From Syntrophaceae bacterium (GTDB taxonomy: Bacteria > Desulfobacterota > Syntrophia > Syntrophales > UBA2185): 11,837 nt of DNA. Within the stretch, counting starts at the first letter, position 1, and each line of letters starts with the position of its first letter. The translations under genes and the position numbers were made by a program. The stretch spans positions 11,325 to 23,161 of the forward strand of contig JAFNGM010000206.1 of assembly GCA_017885225.1 (NCBI GenBank). Reading direction: 5' to 3'. This document shows, piece by piece, positions 1 to 7,784 of the stretch. The notes under the pieces were generated by a model. That model saw only the letters and a program-made list of their open reading frames with translations, was not told the origin of the DNA and ran no database searches.

Positions 1-3
1 TGT

Positions 4-3000
4 CTACCGGGCAACTACATGAAATCTCACGGTCGTTTGGAGACCTGTCTCATCAACGGCTCTTATAAAAATTGCGTGGCGGCCGGGGCGTAACGTAACC
101 TGGGCTTCCCAAAATGATGATCCGCTGGCGGCATTGAAGACTCCTTCCTCGCCCACGCGGAATTCTACGCGCTGTACACCCACGGAGTCCTTCACAAATC
201 CGAGGATATTGATATTCTGTCCCGCCGGTACCTGCTGATTTTCGGCATGTGAAGAAATGAATATCCTCGGCGGATCAAGCAAATCTTTCCCGTCAGATGG
301 CAAGAAGTCCAAAAAGCCCAAAGTTCCGGCGACTGTCGGGGCGATGTCCGCGATTTCCACGACGGACTTGACGGTATGGCGGCGTCCCCCCGGAGGGTTC
401 AATATGAGCAGAGGTACGTGGTCTTCGAGGCGTTCCCCCCTCCCGTGCTGACCGAGGTACACGCTTCCCCATGGTGCGAAATAGTAAGGGCTCTTCGCTT
501 CGATCAACAAATCTCCCGATCTGCTTGAGCCTGCCAGACCCAGTGCGCGCGCGATAATACGTTCCTCGCTCTCCTGGTTCACTCTCATTATGGTGGGGTC
601 CCCGTCACCCCGGGTCAGCCTGTAGATGCCCGGCTCATTTCCCGGCGTTTTATGCCCGAGGAAGAAAATCCTTGACACGTAAGGTTCTTTGATAATGAGA
701 GCTGCCACTGCTTCGAGGTCGGCCTGGGTGGGCAGGGACTTCCAGTCCGCCCCGGGGGTACGGATGGAGACAAGAGCCGCATTGCCGTTTGAATTTGCCA
801 TAACGGCTACGCCGAAGTCCTTTGAGCGTCTGTCAAGATGGCCTTCCGCATCCAACGGCGGTTGATACGGGCTTCCCGTAAAAGCGCGGTAGACTTTTTC
901 CGCATCAACGATGTACTCATCCCTGCCTATAGTATCTGCCTGACCGTGATCGGAAACAAGAAAGATCACTGTTTCATCGAGGAGCCCTCGTTCCTCGAGG
1001 GCTTTCACAAGGTCTCCGATCAAGGGATCGATCTTCTCGGTCAGATACTTTGCCTGCCGATCCTCTTCACCCCCTGCCGGACCGGGACCGTAAGCATGGG
1101 ACCACCCGTCCAGACCGGACAGCCATATTCCCATGAGCTCCGGTGCGTCGTCGCTCTTGATCAGTTCCACCGCATTCTGCATCGCTGACTTATCCAGCAA
1201 CGCGTATTGATTTACAAAGAGCAGGAAGTTCAGGCTTACAAGCGCATCGATAAGATCAGGATTGATTACCTTGTCGGCGCCGCGCCTTACGGGATCAAAT
1301 ACCACCGCGGTCAGGGCCTTTCTCCCACGCTTTGTTTCTGCTTCCTTAAATGCTTCGTAGATTGTTCGGACGTCCTGAGACATGTCCATATCGTGAATCG
1401 GAATGCCCCCGAAAGACCAGGAACGGCCCAGACCCGGGTCCTCTTCGGTGCCGTACTTGACATACTCGCGCGTTCGCTGATAAAGCGGCGCGCCGGAATC
1501 AATGCTGCGATCAAACCATTCGTTGCCCGTAACACGGTGCCGACCGGGATAGACTCCCGTAAATATGGTCGTGTGATTGGGTAAGGTGACCGAAGGCAGC
1601 GCGGAAAGGCATCTTTCGAAGCGCACCACGCCCCGCTCCTGGATGAGATGGCTCAGGTGGGGGAGTGTTCCCTTATCAAGAGAAGAATATGTCGATTCAT
1701 CCCTCAATGCGTCCACCACCACGACAATTGCGCGGGTCCTGATGTCGAGACGTTTTCTCAGCAGTCGAAACGCCTGAAGAGTCTCAAAACCTGTTATCGG
1801 CTCGAGGGGTTTAAAGGTTGGAACTTCACCGGGGGCGGGCTCAAAGAGACCGAGACCCCTGGCGAGATCGGCCGCGCTCTGATACCAGGCGTCGGCCCTG
1901 ACGTCATTGAAACGGGGAGCCTTGCCCAGAAGCTTGGTTGGCAGGGTCGGGTCTCGCGTGACACGGGTGAGCACATCCTCGAGGATCACGACAAATTCCG
2001 CGCGGCTGACGACAGCAGTGGGACGGAACGTATGATCGGGGAATGGCTCAAGCCCCCGTATCCCCAAAGCAAGGACGCGGTTGATGTCTTCCCGATGGGG
2101 GCTCTCGGCAATGTCTTTGACAACCGGAGCGGTTCCCGGTTTTTCCAGTGTCGCTTGCCACGTGGGTAAACCCTGGAGTGCACGGAGCCGATCCACTCTG
2201 AGCTCGTGGATGAGCAGCGCCGCAACCTCTCCCCTGTTCATCTGGAGCATGAGTCCCAGTTTCTTTCCCAGTTCGCTGCGCGGGGCATACGAATGGACTG
2301 CCCGGATCCGCTCGACTTGCATTTCGATGTCTTTTCCCGGAAGGCCCCCTTTGATCCTCGCACGCTCAAAAGCCTCGAGGGAGCGGGAGAGCAGAAGACC
2401 CCGCTGGAAAATTTCACCGAGTCTGAGCAGACTCTCCTGATCTTCTGCGCCGACCAGTTCAAGGAGCGCCCACTCCCGTTCAGCGATTTCTAAACCGAAG
2501 GAAGGAAGCTCACCGCGGATACTCACCTCGGCGAGAATTGTAATCGTGACTCGCGCAATCCGGATTCGTTCTTCCTGAGAACCGGCGCGGATCATGGCCT
2601 GGCGAAGTTCGGAGAGTGCCCGTGACGTATCCCCGGTTTTTGAGAGTGCCTGGGCGAGTCCTAAACGGGCTTCGGTGACATCCTGGTTTTTTTGCAATGC
2701 CGACTGGTAATCGGGAATAGCCTTCTCAAATTGTTCATTCGCCAACAACCGGTTTCCGGACTCGACCAGGGCCTGGACATCCTTATCAACTGCGCCCGCA
2801 GAGATCTTCAGTGTAGACTCCCGATAAGAGGTGAGAGTCTTTTTGAGATCAGAAAACTGCCAACTGAATCCGAATTCCTTCATCTCTGCGAGGGCCGTTT
2901 CTTCGGACCAGCCTTGCACCTGCATGCGGTAGACCGCCGCCATTACTCCCGTCCGATCTTCCCCTTGCTGGCAATGAAAGAACACCGGTTTTGCGGAAGG

Positions 3001-3396
3001 ATCTGTCACAATTTCAAGAAAGCGAAGCATCGTTTCACGGCTCGGTGTGTCAAATACGGAAAGGGGAATGTGTTCAATCCGGAATCCGAGTTCCTGGGCC
3101 GTTTTGCTGTATGGGACCTCATCCCTCAGACAGACAAGGGTCTTTATGTGCGCCCTCTTTAACGCCTTCAGCCCGTCATCTGTCGGAGAAGCGCCCCGGT
3201 ACACATCGGTATCAATGCGGGCGAATCGATCGATGCCGTCAACCTTGAGGCGTTCGGCTGTTGCGGGTGCAGGTGATGCCGCTGATGCTCCAGCAGCTCC
3301 GGCGACAGGAAGGGGTAATAGCATGAGCAATGAAACGGTGAACCACCGCACTACATACCCTGAGAGGGTGATTTTTTTTGAATCTGAGCACATCAT
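4..3396 (-). CDS. Exported multidomain phosphatase/phosphodiesterase (CX5R phosphatase - TPR - SLH - NPP - Ig-like)
   Basis: 1130 aa, complete. The start is ATG at 3396, with GAGGAGG at 3404-3410 seven bases upstream. Residues 7-40 form a basic-then-hydrophobic signal peptide ending in Ala-rich sequence. Domains in order: (a) about 50-195, a dual-specificity/tyrosine phosphatase-like domain with active-site loop HCQQGEDRTG (Cys142, Arg148); (b) about 205-365, helical TPR-like repeats; (c) about 433-550, S-layer-homology repeats (FPDHTFRPTAVVSRAEF at 452-468, then FNDVRADAWYQSAADLA); (d) about 554-1035, a type I phosphodiesterase/nucleotide pyrophosphatase domain; (e) about 1043-1130, an Ig-like beta domain. 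The metal ligands and nucleophile expected for (d) are all visible: Asp562, Thr604 in TLPNH, Asp763, His767, Asp816-His817 in SDHG, and His984 in GQHG. Both active sites therefore look intact, and both would act outside the cytoplasm. The substrate cannot be read from the sequence; nucleotides, phosphodiesters, phospho-sugars and phosphotyrosine are all possible. Family calls are strong, the overall role is unknown. Confidence 0.9.
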   Translation of the reverse strand: MMCSDSKKITLSGYVVRWFTVSLLMLLPLPVAGAAGASAASPAPATAERLKVDGIDRFARIDTDVYRGASPTDDGLKALKRAHIKTLVCLRDEVPYSKTAQELGFRIEHIPLSVFDTPSRETMLRFLEIVTDPSAKPVFFHCQQGEDRTGVMAAVYRMQVQGWSEETALAEMKEFGFSWQFSDLKKTLTSYRESTLKISAGAVDKDVQALVESGNRLLANEQFEKAIPDYQSALQKNQDVTEARLGLAQALSKTGDTSRALSELRQAMIRAGSQEERIRIARVTITILAEVSIRGELPSFGLEIAEREWALLELVGAEDQESLLRLGEIFQRGLLLSRSLEAFERARIKGGLPGKDIEMQVERIRAVHSYAPRSELGKKLGLMLQMNRGEVAALLIHELRVDRLRALQGLPTWQATLEKPGTAPVVKDIAESPHREDINRVLALGIRGLEPFPDHTFRPTAVVSRAEFVVILEDVLTRVTRDPTLPTKLLGKAPRFNDVRADAWYQSAADLARGLGLFEPAPGEVPTFKPLEPITGFETLQAFRLLRKRLDIRTRAIVVVVDALRDESTYSSLDKGTLPHLSHLIQERGVVRFERCLSALPSVTLPNHTTIFTGVYPGRHRVTGNEWFDRSIDSGAPLYQRTREYVKYGTEEDPGLGRSWSFGGIPIHDMDMSQDVRTIYEAFKEAETKRGRKALTAVVFDPVRRGADKVINPDLIDALVSLNFLLFVNQYALLDKSAMQNAVELIKSDDAPELMGIWLSGLDGWSHAYGPGPAGGEEDRQAKYLTEKIDPLIGDLVKALEERGLLDETVIFLVSDHGQADTIGRDEYIVDAEKVYRAFTGSPYQPPLDAEGHLDRRSKDFGVAVMANSNGNAALVSIRTPGADWKSLPTQADLEAVAALIIKEPYVSRIFFLGHKTPGNEPGIYRLTRGDGDPTIMRVNQESEERIIARALGLAGSSRSGDLLIEAKSPYYFAPWGSVYLGQHGRGERLEDHVPLLILNPPGGRRHTVKSVVEIADIAPTVAGTLGFLDFLPSDGKDLLDPPRIFISSHAENQQVPAGQNINILGFVKDSVGVQRVEFRVGEEGVFNAASGSSFWEAQVTLRPGRHAIFIRAVDETGLQTTVRFHVVAR

Positions 3397-3743
3397 TACC
3401 TTGCCTCCTCAACTCATGGATTGTTCCGTCTTTTCTAAGTTCCTTATGCCACGCTTTGCTGGCTGTGTGCATCTGTAGAGGGTATCGTCAATATTTTTAC
3501 CACAGTTTCCGTCAAATTACTTCAGTTATTCGTATATCAATGGCTCTTGTGGCGGGGGCTTCTTTTCCATCTATTACGACTTGAAAAGTTAGTAATTACG
3601 TACTTATTCGGATTGGTGATTTCAAGGAGCACGAAATACAATCACCTTTATCAAATATCCATCCTCAAAAATAAATTTATCTTGTGTTTCTTTGAGATAA
3701 TCCTTAATGTCGATAGTAGAGGATAAGAAAGGGAAAGATTTGC
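3397..3743. other. Divergent intergenic region, AT-rich
   Basis: 347 bp between the large phosphatase (minus) and the PGK homologue (plus). It must hold promoters for both. It is clearly more AT-rich than the flanking genes, especially about 3575-3720, and includes short AT palindromes such as ATAAATTTAT at 3671-3680. I see no convincing paired -35/-10, no sigma-54 element, no RNA gene and no plausible small ORF. The only sites I can support are the GAGGAGG ribosome site at 3404-3410 (minus) and a modest AAGGG at about 3729-3733 (plus), ten bases before the ATG at 3744. Confidence 0.6.
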
Positions 3744-5048
3744 ATGGAAACGCAACTTGATTCAAGACTTCCGCTTTTACAAAATGCCGATGTGGAAAAT
3801 AAAATAGTCCTTTTGCGCGTCGACCATAATGTGGTTAAGAAAGGCGCCATTGAAGATCCTTTCAGGATAGATCAGACCATAGGAACTATCTTCAACATCG
3901 TTGAAAGAGGCGGAAGGCCGATCATTATGACGCATATCGGGAGGCCCCGGGACAAAACAGGCAAAATTAAAGTAGACAAATCAACCGCGGTTGAACCCAT
4001 TGCCGAATATCTGGAGCGCAAGCTGCATACAAAGATCTACTGCCCCACATTCAGGCCGGAAGGTGATGAGGGGATAAAAAGCATCGACACCTCGATAAAT
4101 CTTGCCGTAAAAAATCTGAGAGAAAAAAAGATCGGCGCCATATACCTCCCGAATACGAGATGGTTCCAGGGAGAAGAGTCCAAAACGGAGTACAGCGACG
4201 ACTTTGCACGCCAGCTGGCAGGCCTGGCTGATGTCTTCGTGAACGATGCCTTCGGCTCCTGGCAGCCCCATGTCTCCACCTATCACATCACGAAGTATCT
4301 CCCGTCATTTGCGGGTTATCTCATGCAAAAGGAAATTCAGAATCTTTCGCAGGTTCTGCAACCCGAAAGGCCGTTTATCTCCGTCGTGGCAGGCGCAAAA
4401 TATAATACGAAAATAGGGCCCCTCAATGAAATCTATAAAAAAGTGGATAAATTGATTCTCGGCGGGATCATTTACAATACCTACCTGTGCGCGAAGTACG
4501 GTGTGTCGATCAGCGGTATTGAACAGGAAGACGTCGAAGCTGCCGGGCATCTTGTCGAGATGGACAGGACTCAGCACAAGATTCTGGAACTTCCTTACGT
4601 CTATGAATCGGATACCATGGAAGGCAAAGTTGAAGGGAAATACAGGGTCCGGTCGATTAAGGAATTTAAGAAAGGCGCGAAACTTCCTTATATTCTGGAT
4701 ATAGCGAAAGAATCATTCGAAGATCCGGAGATATCGGAAACGCTGAATTCGGCGAGAACCATTTTTGTGAATGCAGTCATGGGATATACGCCGTATTTTA
4801 CCGAAGGCTCGGCGGCTCTGGACAGCAAAATCGATCAGAATGCGGCGGCAAATAAGCTCTATGGAGGCGGGGATACGCTTCAGGAGTTTAAAAATCTGTG
4901 CCCCGGCCTTTATTTATCGACGCTGGACAATTCGAAATACTATTTCTTCACAGGCGGCGGTACGGTGTTGAAGGCCATTGAGGAGGGGACTCCCTATGGC
5001 CTCGAGGCGGTAAAAGCGCTCATCGACAACGGCGGAAAATCTCCGTAA
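3744..5048 (+). CDS. Divergent phosphoglycerate kinase homologue
   Basis: 434 aa, slightly longer than typical bacterial PGK (about 390-420). PGK family landmarks appear in order: LLRVDHNV (24-30; canonical VRVDFNV), FRID (Arg41), THIGRP (63-68), NDAFG (168-172), ERPF (208-211), AGAKYNTKIG (216-225), LGGIIYNTYL (239-248), VNAVMG (342-347), YGGGDT (373-378) and FTGGGTVL (402-409). Known PGK uses ATP/ADP and 3-phosphoglycerate/1,3-bisphosphoglycerate in the cytoplasm. Departures from the family: Phe to His at 28; the Arg of canonical NDAFGTAHR is absent (the protein reads NDAFGSWQPHVS, one residue shorter); and canonical WNGPMG is VNAVMG. The other phosphate-binding basic residues (Arg25, His64, Arg67, Arg209, Lys219, Lys223) seem kept. 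It could be a paralogue with altered substrate or activity rather than the housekeeping pgk. It stands alone, with its own terminator. Fold assignment is secure, catalytic function is not. Confidence 0.85.
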   Translation: METQLDSRLPLLQNADVENKIVLLRVDHNVVKKGAIEDPFRIDQTIGTIFNIVERGGRPIIMTHIGRPRDKTGKIKVDKSTAVEPIAEYLERKLHTKIYCPTFRPEGDEGIKSIDTSINLAVKNLREKKIGAIYLPNTRWFQGEESKTEYSDDFARQLAGLADVFVNDAFGSWQPHVSTYHITKYLPSFAGYLMQKEIQNLSQVLQPERPFISVVAGAKYNTKIGPLNEIYKKVDKLILGGIIYNTYLCAKYGVSISGIEQEDVEAAGHLVEMDRTQHKILELPYVYESDTMEGKVEGKYRVRSIKEFKKGAKLPYILDIAKESFEDPEISETLNSARTIFVNAVMGYTPYFTEGSAALDSKIDQNAAANKLYGGGDTLQEFKNLCPGLYLSTLDNSKYYFFTGGGTVLKAIEEGTPYGLEAVKALIDNGGKSP

Positions 5049-5139
5049 GGTTAATGCCGACCTCCCTCATCAGCCTTGGCAAAATCTCTTTCTTGCTTGC
5101 TATATCTTTTACCGGGAATGTTTCGATGGCTCTAAAGAT

Positions 5140-5181
5140 GATCCCCCGGGAGGCGGAGGTTAACCTCCCGGGAGATCTTTT
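5140..5181 (+). terminator. Hairpin terminator after the PGK homologue
   Basis: A 14-bp stem with a single mismatch pairs 5140-5153 (GATCCCCCGGGAGG) with 5164-5177 (CCTCCCGGGAGATC), around a 10-base loop and followed by TTTT at 5178-5181. This fits Rho-independent termination of the plus-strand gene ending at 5048. It lies between convergent ends, so it may also slow transcription from zraP, but no good U-run follows on the minus strand. A 14-bp palindrome, GGAGGTTAACCTCC at 5155-5168, overlaps the loop and would allow an alternative fold. Confidence 0.75.
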
Positions 5182-5193
5182 AAAAAGGAAGGG

Positions 5194-5742
5194 TTACCAG
5201 TTGCCTCTCATCATACCCTTGCCATCACTATTATAGCAGGGGCCACCTTGCCACTCGGCGCCGCTCCCCATACCGGGGCCTTTGCCGTGAAATCCACCTT
5301 TCATGCCGCGGCCAGATCTGCGTCCCGGTCCTGATGCCTTCAATTTCTCTTGCTGTTCCGGAGTCAGCACTTTGAGAACATTCAGTCTGTAGACGGTCAT
5401 TTTATCCTGCATCTGATCCCGGACGGTCCTGATTTCTTTCTGTGCCGCCAATATCTTATCCTGGTCGGGGTTCTGCTGCAGCCAGAGCAGTCTCAAGTCG
5501 CCCCGCTTGCTGAACATCTTATCCTGAAGGGGTTTCATATCCTTCAGATGAGCCTCACGGAGTGAATTGATCTTTGCTGTCTGTTCTGCAGTGAGGTTGA
5601 GCTCGGACAGCGCTGTCACATCACCACCGTAACAGGGTCCGCCGCCGTGACCTCTGCCCCATCCCGGACCGAAGGCGAATGCGGATGCCGCAAAAGCTGT
5701 TACCGCAATCACTATGATTAATGTCATTACTAATTTTTTCAT
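5194..5742 (-). CDS. zraP: ZraP-like periplasmic metal-binding chaperone (Spy/CpxP/ZraP superfamily)
   Basis: 182 aa. A signal peptide (MKKLVMTLIIVIAVTAFA...) probably ends at SAFA/F, residues 20-24. The mature protein has a Gly/His-rich N-terminal stretch (GWGRGHGGGPCYGG, 27-40). A helical core (about 44-135) follows, carrying two LTxEQ-type motifs, LTAEQ at 50-54 and LTPEQ at 126-130, as in the LTxxQ family. The tail is Gly/Met/His-rich with GGPCY again at 166-170. E. coli ZraP, as I recall it, has the same plan of LTSEQQ, helical core and Gly/Met/Cys/His tail, but is shorter (about 141 aa). The role known for the family is a zinc-binding periplasmic chaperone that moderates ZraS. AAAGGAG at 5752-5758 supports the ATG at 5742. 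The gene is divergent from zraS and has a sigma-54 promoter just upstream, matching the enterobacterial arrangement. Confidence 0.85.
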   Translation of the reverse strand: MKKLVMTLIIVIAVTAFAASAFAFGPGWGRGHGGGPCYGGDVTALSELNLTAEQTAKINSLREAHLKDMKPLQDKMFSKRGDLRLLWLQQNPDQDKILAAQKEIRTVRDQMQDKMTVYRLNVLKVLTPEQQEKLKASGPGRRSGRGMKGGFHGKGPGMGSGAEWQGGPCYNSDGKGMMRGNW

Positions 5743-5787
5743 GGTTATATTCTCCTTTGAATTTTTTCACCTTTTGATTGTTTAGAG

Positions 5788-5803
5788 AGCAAGAGCCGTG
5801 CCA
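5788..5803 (-). promoter_or_regulatory. Sigma-54 (-24/-12) promoter of zraP
   Basis: On the minus strand this reads TGGCACGGCTCTTGCT, which fits the consensus TGGCACG-N4-TTGCW at every defined position. The predicted transcription start is near 5777, giving a leader of about 35 bases before the zraP ATG. It explains the need for an enhancer-binding protein such as the ZraR-like regulator encoded at 7955-9313. No equally spaced GG/GC element was found in the plus orientation ahead of zraS or zraR. Confidence 0.9.
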
Positions 5804-5810
5804 CAGTTCC

Positions 5811-5830
5811 AATGTGTTATGTAACACATT
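5811..5830. promoter_or_regulatory. Perfect palindromic operator candidate between zraP and zraS
   Basis: AATGTGTTATGTAACACATT is a perfect inverted repeat with 9-bp arms and a 2-bp centre. It starts 8 bp upstream of the sigma-54 element, and its centre is about 43 bp upstream of the predicted zraP start. It is most simply the binding site of the ZraR-like regulator. The layout TGTG(T)-N6-(A)CACA also resembles a Crp/Fnr-family site, which could instead act on transcription of zraS in the plus direction. Which protein binds is inference. Confidence 0.7.
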
Positions 5831-5956
5831 TACTTTACGCGGTTATTTATGAATCGTCCAGAGCTGCTGACTACCACAAGTCGTCCCAACAAGAAAAATA
5901 TGGATAATAAATATCCAGCCATGGTATACAGTTGTCTAAAAAGTATCCAGGTATCT

Positions 5957-7732
5957 ATGAAGAACAAAGAACACAGGGGCAGGAAAAAATTCTGGGCTGG
6001 TATTTCACCCTGGTTTATCATCGGGGCCGTAGTTCTTTTAGTACCGATCTTCATTATGATGGCCCTGGAGAATATCAGCAAGCAAAACGATTATACTACT
6101 CAGCTTTTGATCGAAAAGGGAGAAGCCCTCATCAGGTCTTTTGAAGCCGGCGCGCGAACAGGCCTGGGAATGCACTGGAGCAGTTTTCAGCTCCAGAAGC
6201 TATTGATCGAAACGGCGGAGCAGCAGGGTGTAGACCATATAATCCTCACGGACAACGACGGCATGATCATCGCCGACAGCGATCCCTCGATGATAGGAGA
6301 GGTTTACGGTACAACTCTTGAGCTTGCCCGTATATCCGAATCAAAGAAAGTTGAATGGCGCCAGGTTCCCAACCTTGCAGGCGCCGACACGTTTGAAGTA
6401 TTCCGACGGTTTGCTCCCACAGAAACATTCGCTCAGGAATTTTTCCGTATGCTGATATCTGATCAAAGAGCCGCTGAATCAGGCACTAAAGGTATGAGAA
6501 CTCCATCACCCGGGCTGGTCATTTTTGTGGGCATGGATATGGGGCCCATTGATGCGTTGAGGAAGCAGGACAGGGAGCATACGATCTGGATGTCCGTCAT
6601 TTTCGTTCTGATAGGGATATCAGGCATAATCTCTCTAATTCTTGCCCAGAGTTACCGCTCCGCGAAAATATCTCTTTCGCGAATAAAGGCCTTCTCGGAC
6701 AGCCTGGTGGAAAACATGCCCATTGGCCTCATCGCGATAAACGATCGGGATGAAATCATTTCCCTTAACCAGACAGCGGAATCAGTGCTCGGACAGTCCT
6801 TCCCGGACATTTTCGGCAAGAAAGCCGGGGATATTTTGCCGGAGCCCTGTAAAACGCTCCTCGAAGTTCTCAAAGTCGAAAAAAAAGTGATTGAAAAGGA
6901 GATAGAGTGCCCGGTAAAAGATGGGCGAATTATTCCACTGGAAGTGATTGCGACAGTACTGGAAGAGGGTGCGGGTGATTTTCTCGGGTATGTGATTCTC
7001 TTCAGGGATATTACAGAGATCCTTCACCTGAAAAAAGAAATGGAGAGGAGCCGGCGCCTCGCGTCACTCGGAAGCCTTGCGGCCGGTGTCGCCCATGAGA
7101 TCAGGAACCCGTTGAGCTCCATTAAAGGATTCGCCACTTTTTTCAAGGAAAGATATCAAGACAATCCGGAAGATCGTAAGAACGCGGAAATAATGGTACA
7201 GGAAGTGGAACGTCTGAACCGGGTTATCAGTCAACTCCTCGAATTCGCGAGACCGATAGATATGAACAGGCGTTGGGATTCCATCCAGGAAATAATCCGG
7301 CATACACTGAAGATGATCGAAGGCGAGGCCGGAGAGAAGAAGATTTCTATCCATGCAGATATACCTTCCGAACCGTGGAACATTTTCATCGACGCGGATA
7401 AAATCACACAGGTGATGTTAAACCTCTACCTGAACGCAATCGGCGCAATGGACCGCGGGGGTACACTCGGTGTGGCGCTTTCCATGCTTAACAACCGGAT
7501 GGTACAGATTGACGTGTCCGATACAGGAGCGGGAATTGATAAGGAGAATCTACCCCGTATTTTCGATCCTTACTTCACGACGAAACCCTCGGGCACCGGA
7601 CTGGGGCTCGCCATTGTTTACAGGATCATTGAAGCCCATAACGGGGAGATCAGGGTAGAGAGCGAACGGGGAAAAGGAACAAAGGTATCGGTATTTTTGC
7701 CAGCGGATTCGGCTTCTGAGGTTCAAGTATAG
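5957..7732 (+). CDS. zraS: ZraS-like sensor histidine kinase with an added PAS domain
   Basis: 591 aa from ATG 5957. I chose this start because an AGG (5949-5951) precedes it and it leaves 18 residues before the first membrane helix, as in E. coli ZraS. The open frame continues back to ATG 5849, but there is no ribosome site there. Numbering from 5957: TM1 about 19-37; periplasmic sensor 38-209; TM2 about 210-230; PAS domain about 246-356; H-box AAGVAHEIRNPLSSIKG with His380; N-box NLYLNAIGAM (Asn489/Asn493); DTGAGI (Asp522); and YFTTKPSGTGLGLAI. The sensor segment starting EKGEALIRSFEAGARTGLGM closely follows E. coli ZraS from memory. E. coli ZraS (about 465 aa) lacks the PAS domain. Inner-membrane kinase for the ZraR-like protein downstream. 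The His/Met/Cys-rich loop remembered from E. coli ZraS is not seen here. Confidence 0.9.
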   Translation: MKNKEHRGRKKFWAGISPWFIIGAVVLLVPIFIMMALENISKQNDYTTQLLIEKGEALIRSFEAGARTGLGMHWSSFQLQKLLIETAEQQGVDHIILTDNDGMIIADSDPSMIGEVYGTTLELARISESKKVEWRQVPNLAGADTFEVFRRFAPTETFAQEFFRMLISDQRAAESGTKGMRTPSPGLVIFVGMDMGPIDALRKQDREHTIWMSVIFVLIGISGIISLILAQSYRSAKISLSRIKAFSDSLVENMPIGLIAINDRDEIISLNQTAESVLGQSFPDIFGKKAGDILPEPCKTLLEVLKVEKKVIEKEIECPVKDGRIIPLEVIATVLEEGAGDFLGYVILFRDITEILHLKKEMERSRRLASLGSLAAGVAHEIRNPLSSIKGFATFFKERYQDNPEDRKNAEIMVQEVERLNRVISQLLEFARPIDMNRRWDSIQEIIRHTLKMIEGEAGEKKISIHADIPSEPWNIFIDADKITQVMLNLYLNAIGAMDRGGTLGVALSMLNNRMVQIDVSDTGAGIDKENLPRIFDPYFTTKPSGTGLGLAIVYRIIEAHNGEIRVESERGKGTKVSVFLPADSASEVQV

Positions 7733-7784
7733 GTATATGGGTTCAAGTTTCTGTCCTGAAGCGAGGAACCATAAACACCTATTA

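Noticed and set aside
1648..2169. 173-codon open frame on the plus strand inside the large phosphatase gene
   Set aside because: It lies fully antisense to a coding region with clear domains, has Cys/Trp/His-rich low-plausibility translation and no family motif; the same applies to the other plus-strand open frames at 838-1584 and 2081-3478.
3681..3720. Sigma-70 promoter for the PGK homologue (GATAAT at 3696-3701)
   Set aside because: No acceptable -35 hexamer at 16-18 bp; left as an unassigned AT-rich region.
5891..5910. Sigma-70 -10-like GATAAT at 5903-5908 ahead of zraS
   Set aside because: The hexamer 17 bp upstream does not resemble a -35 box, so it was not called.
5849..5956. 36-residue N-terminal extension of the ZraS homologue starting at ATG 5849
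   Set aside because: No ribosome site at 5849. The extra residues have no counterpart in ZraS, and starting at 5957 gives the normal spacing to the first membrane helix. The region more likely holds the zraS promoter and leader.
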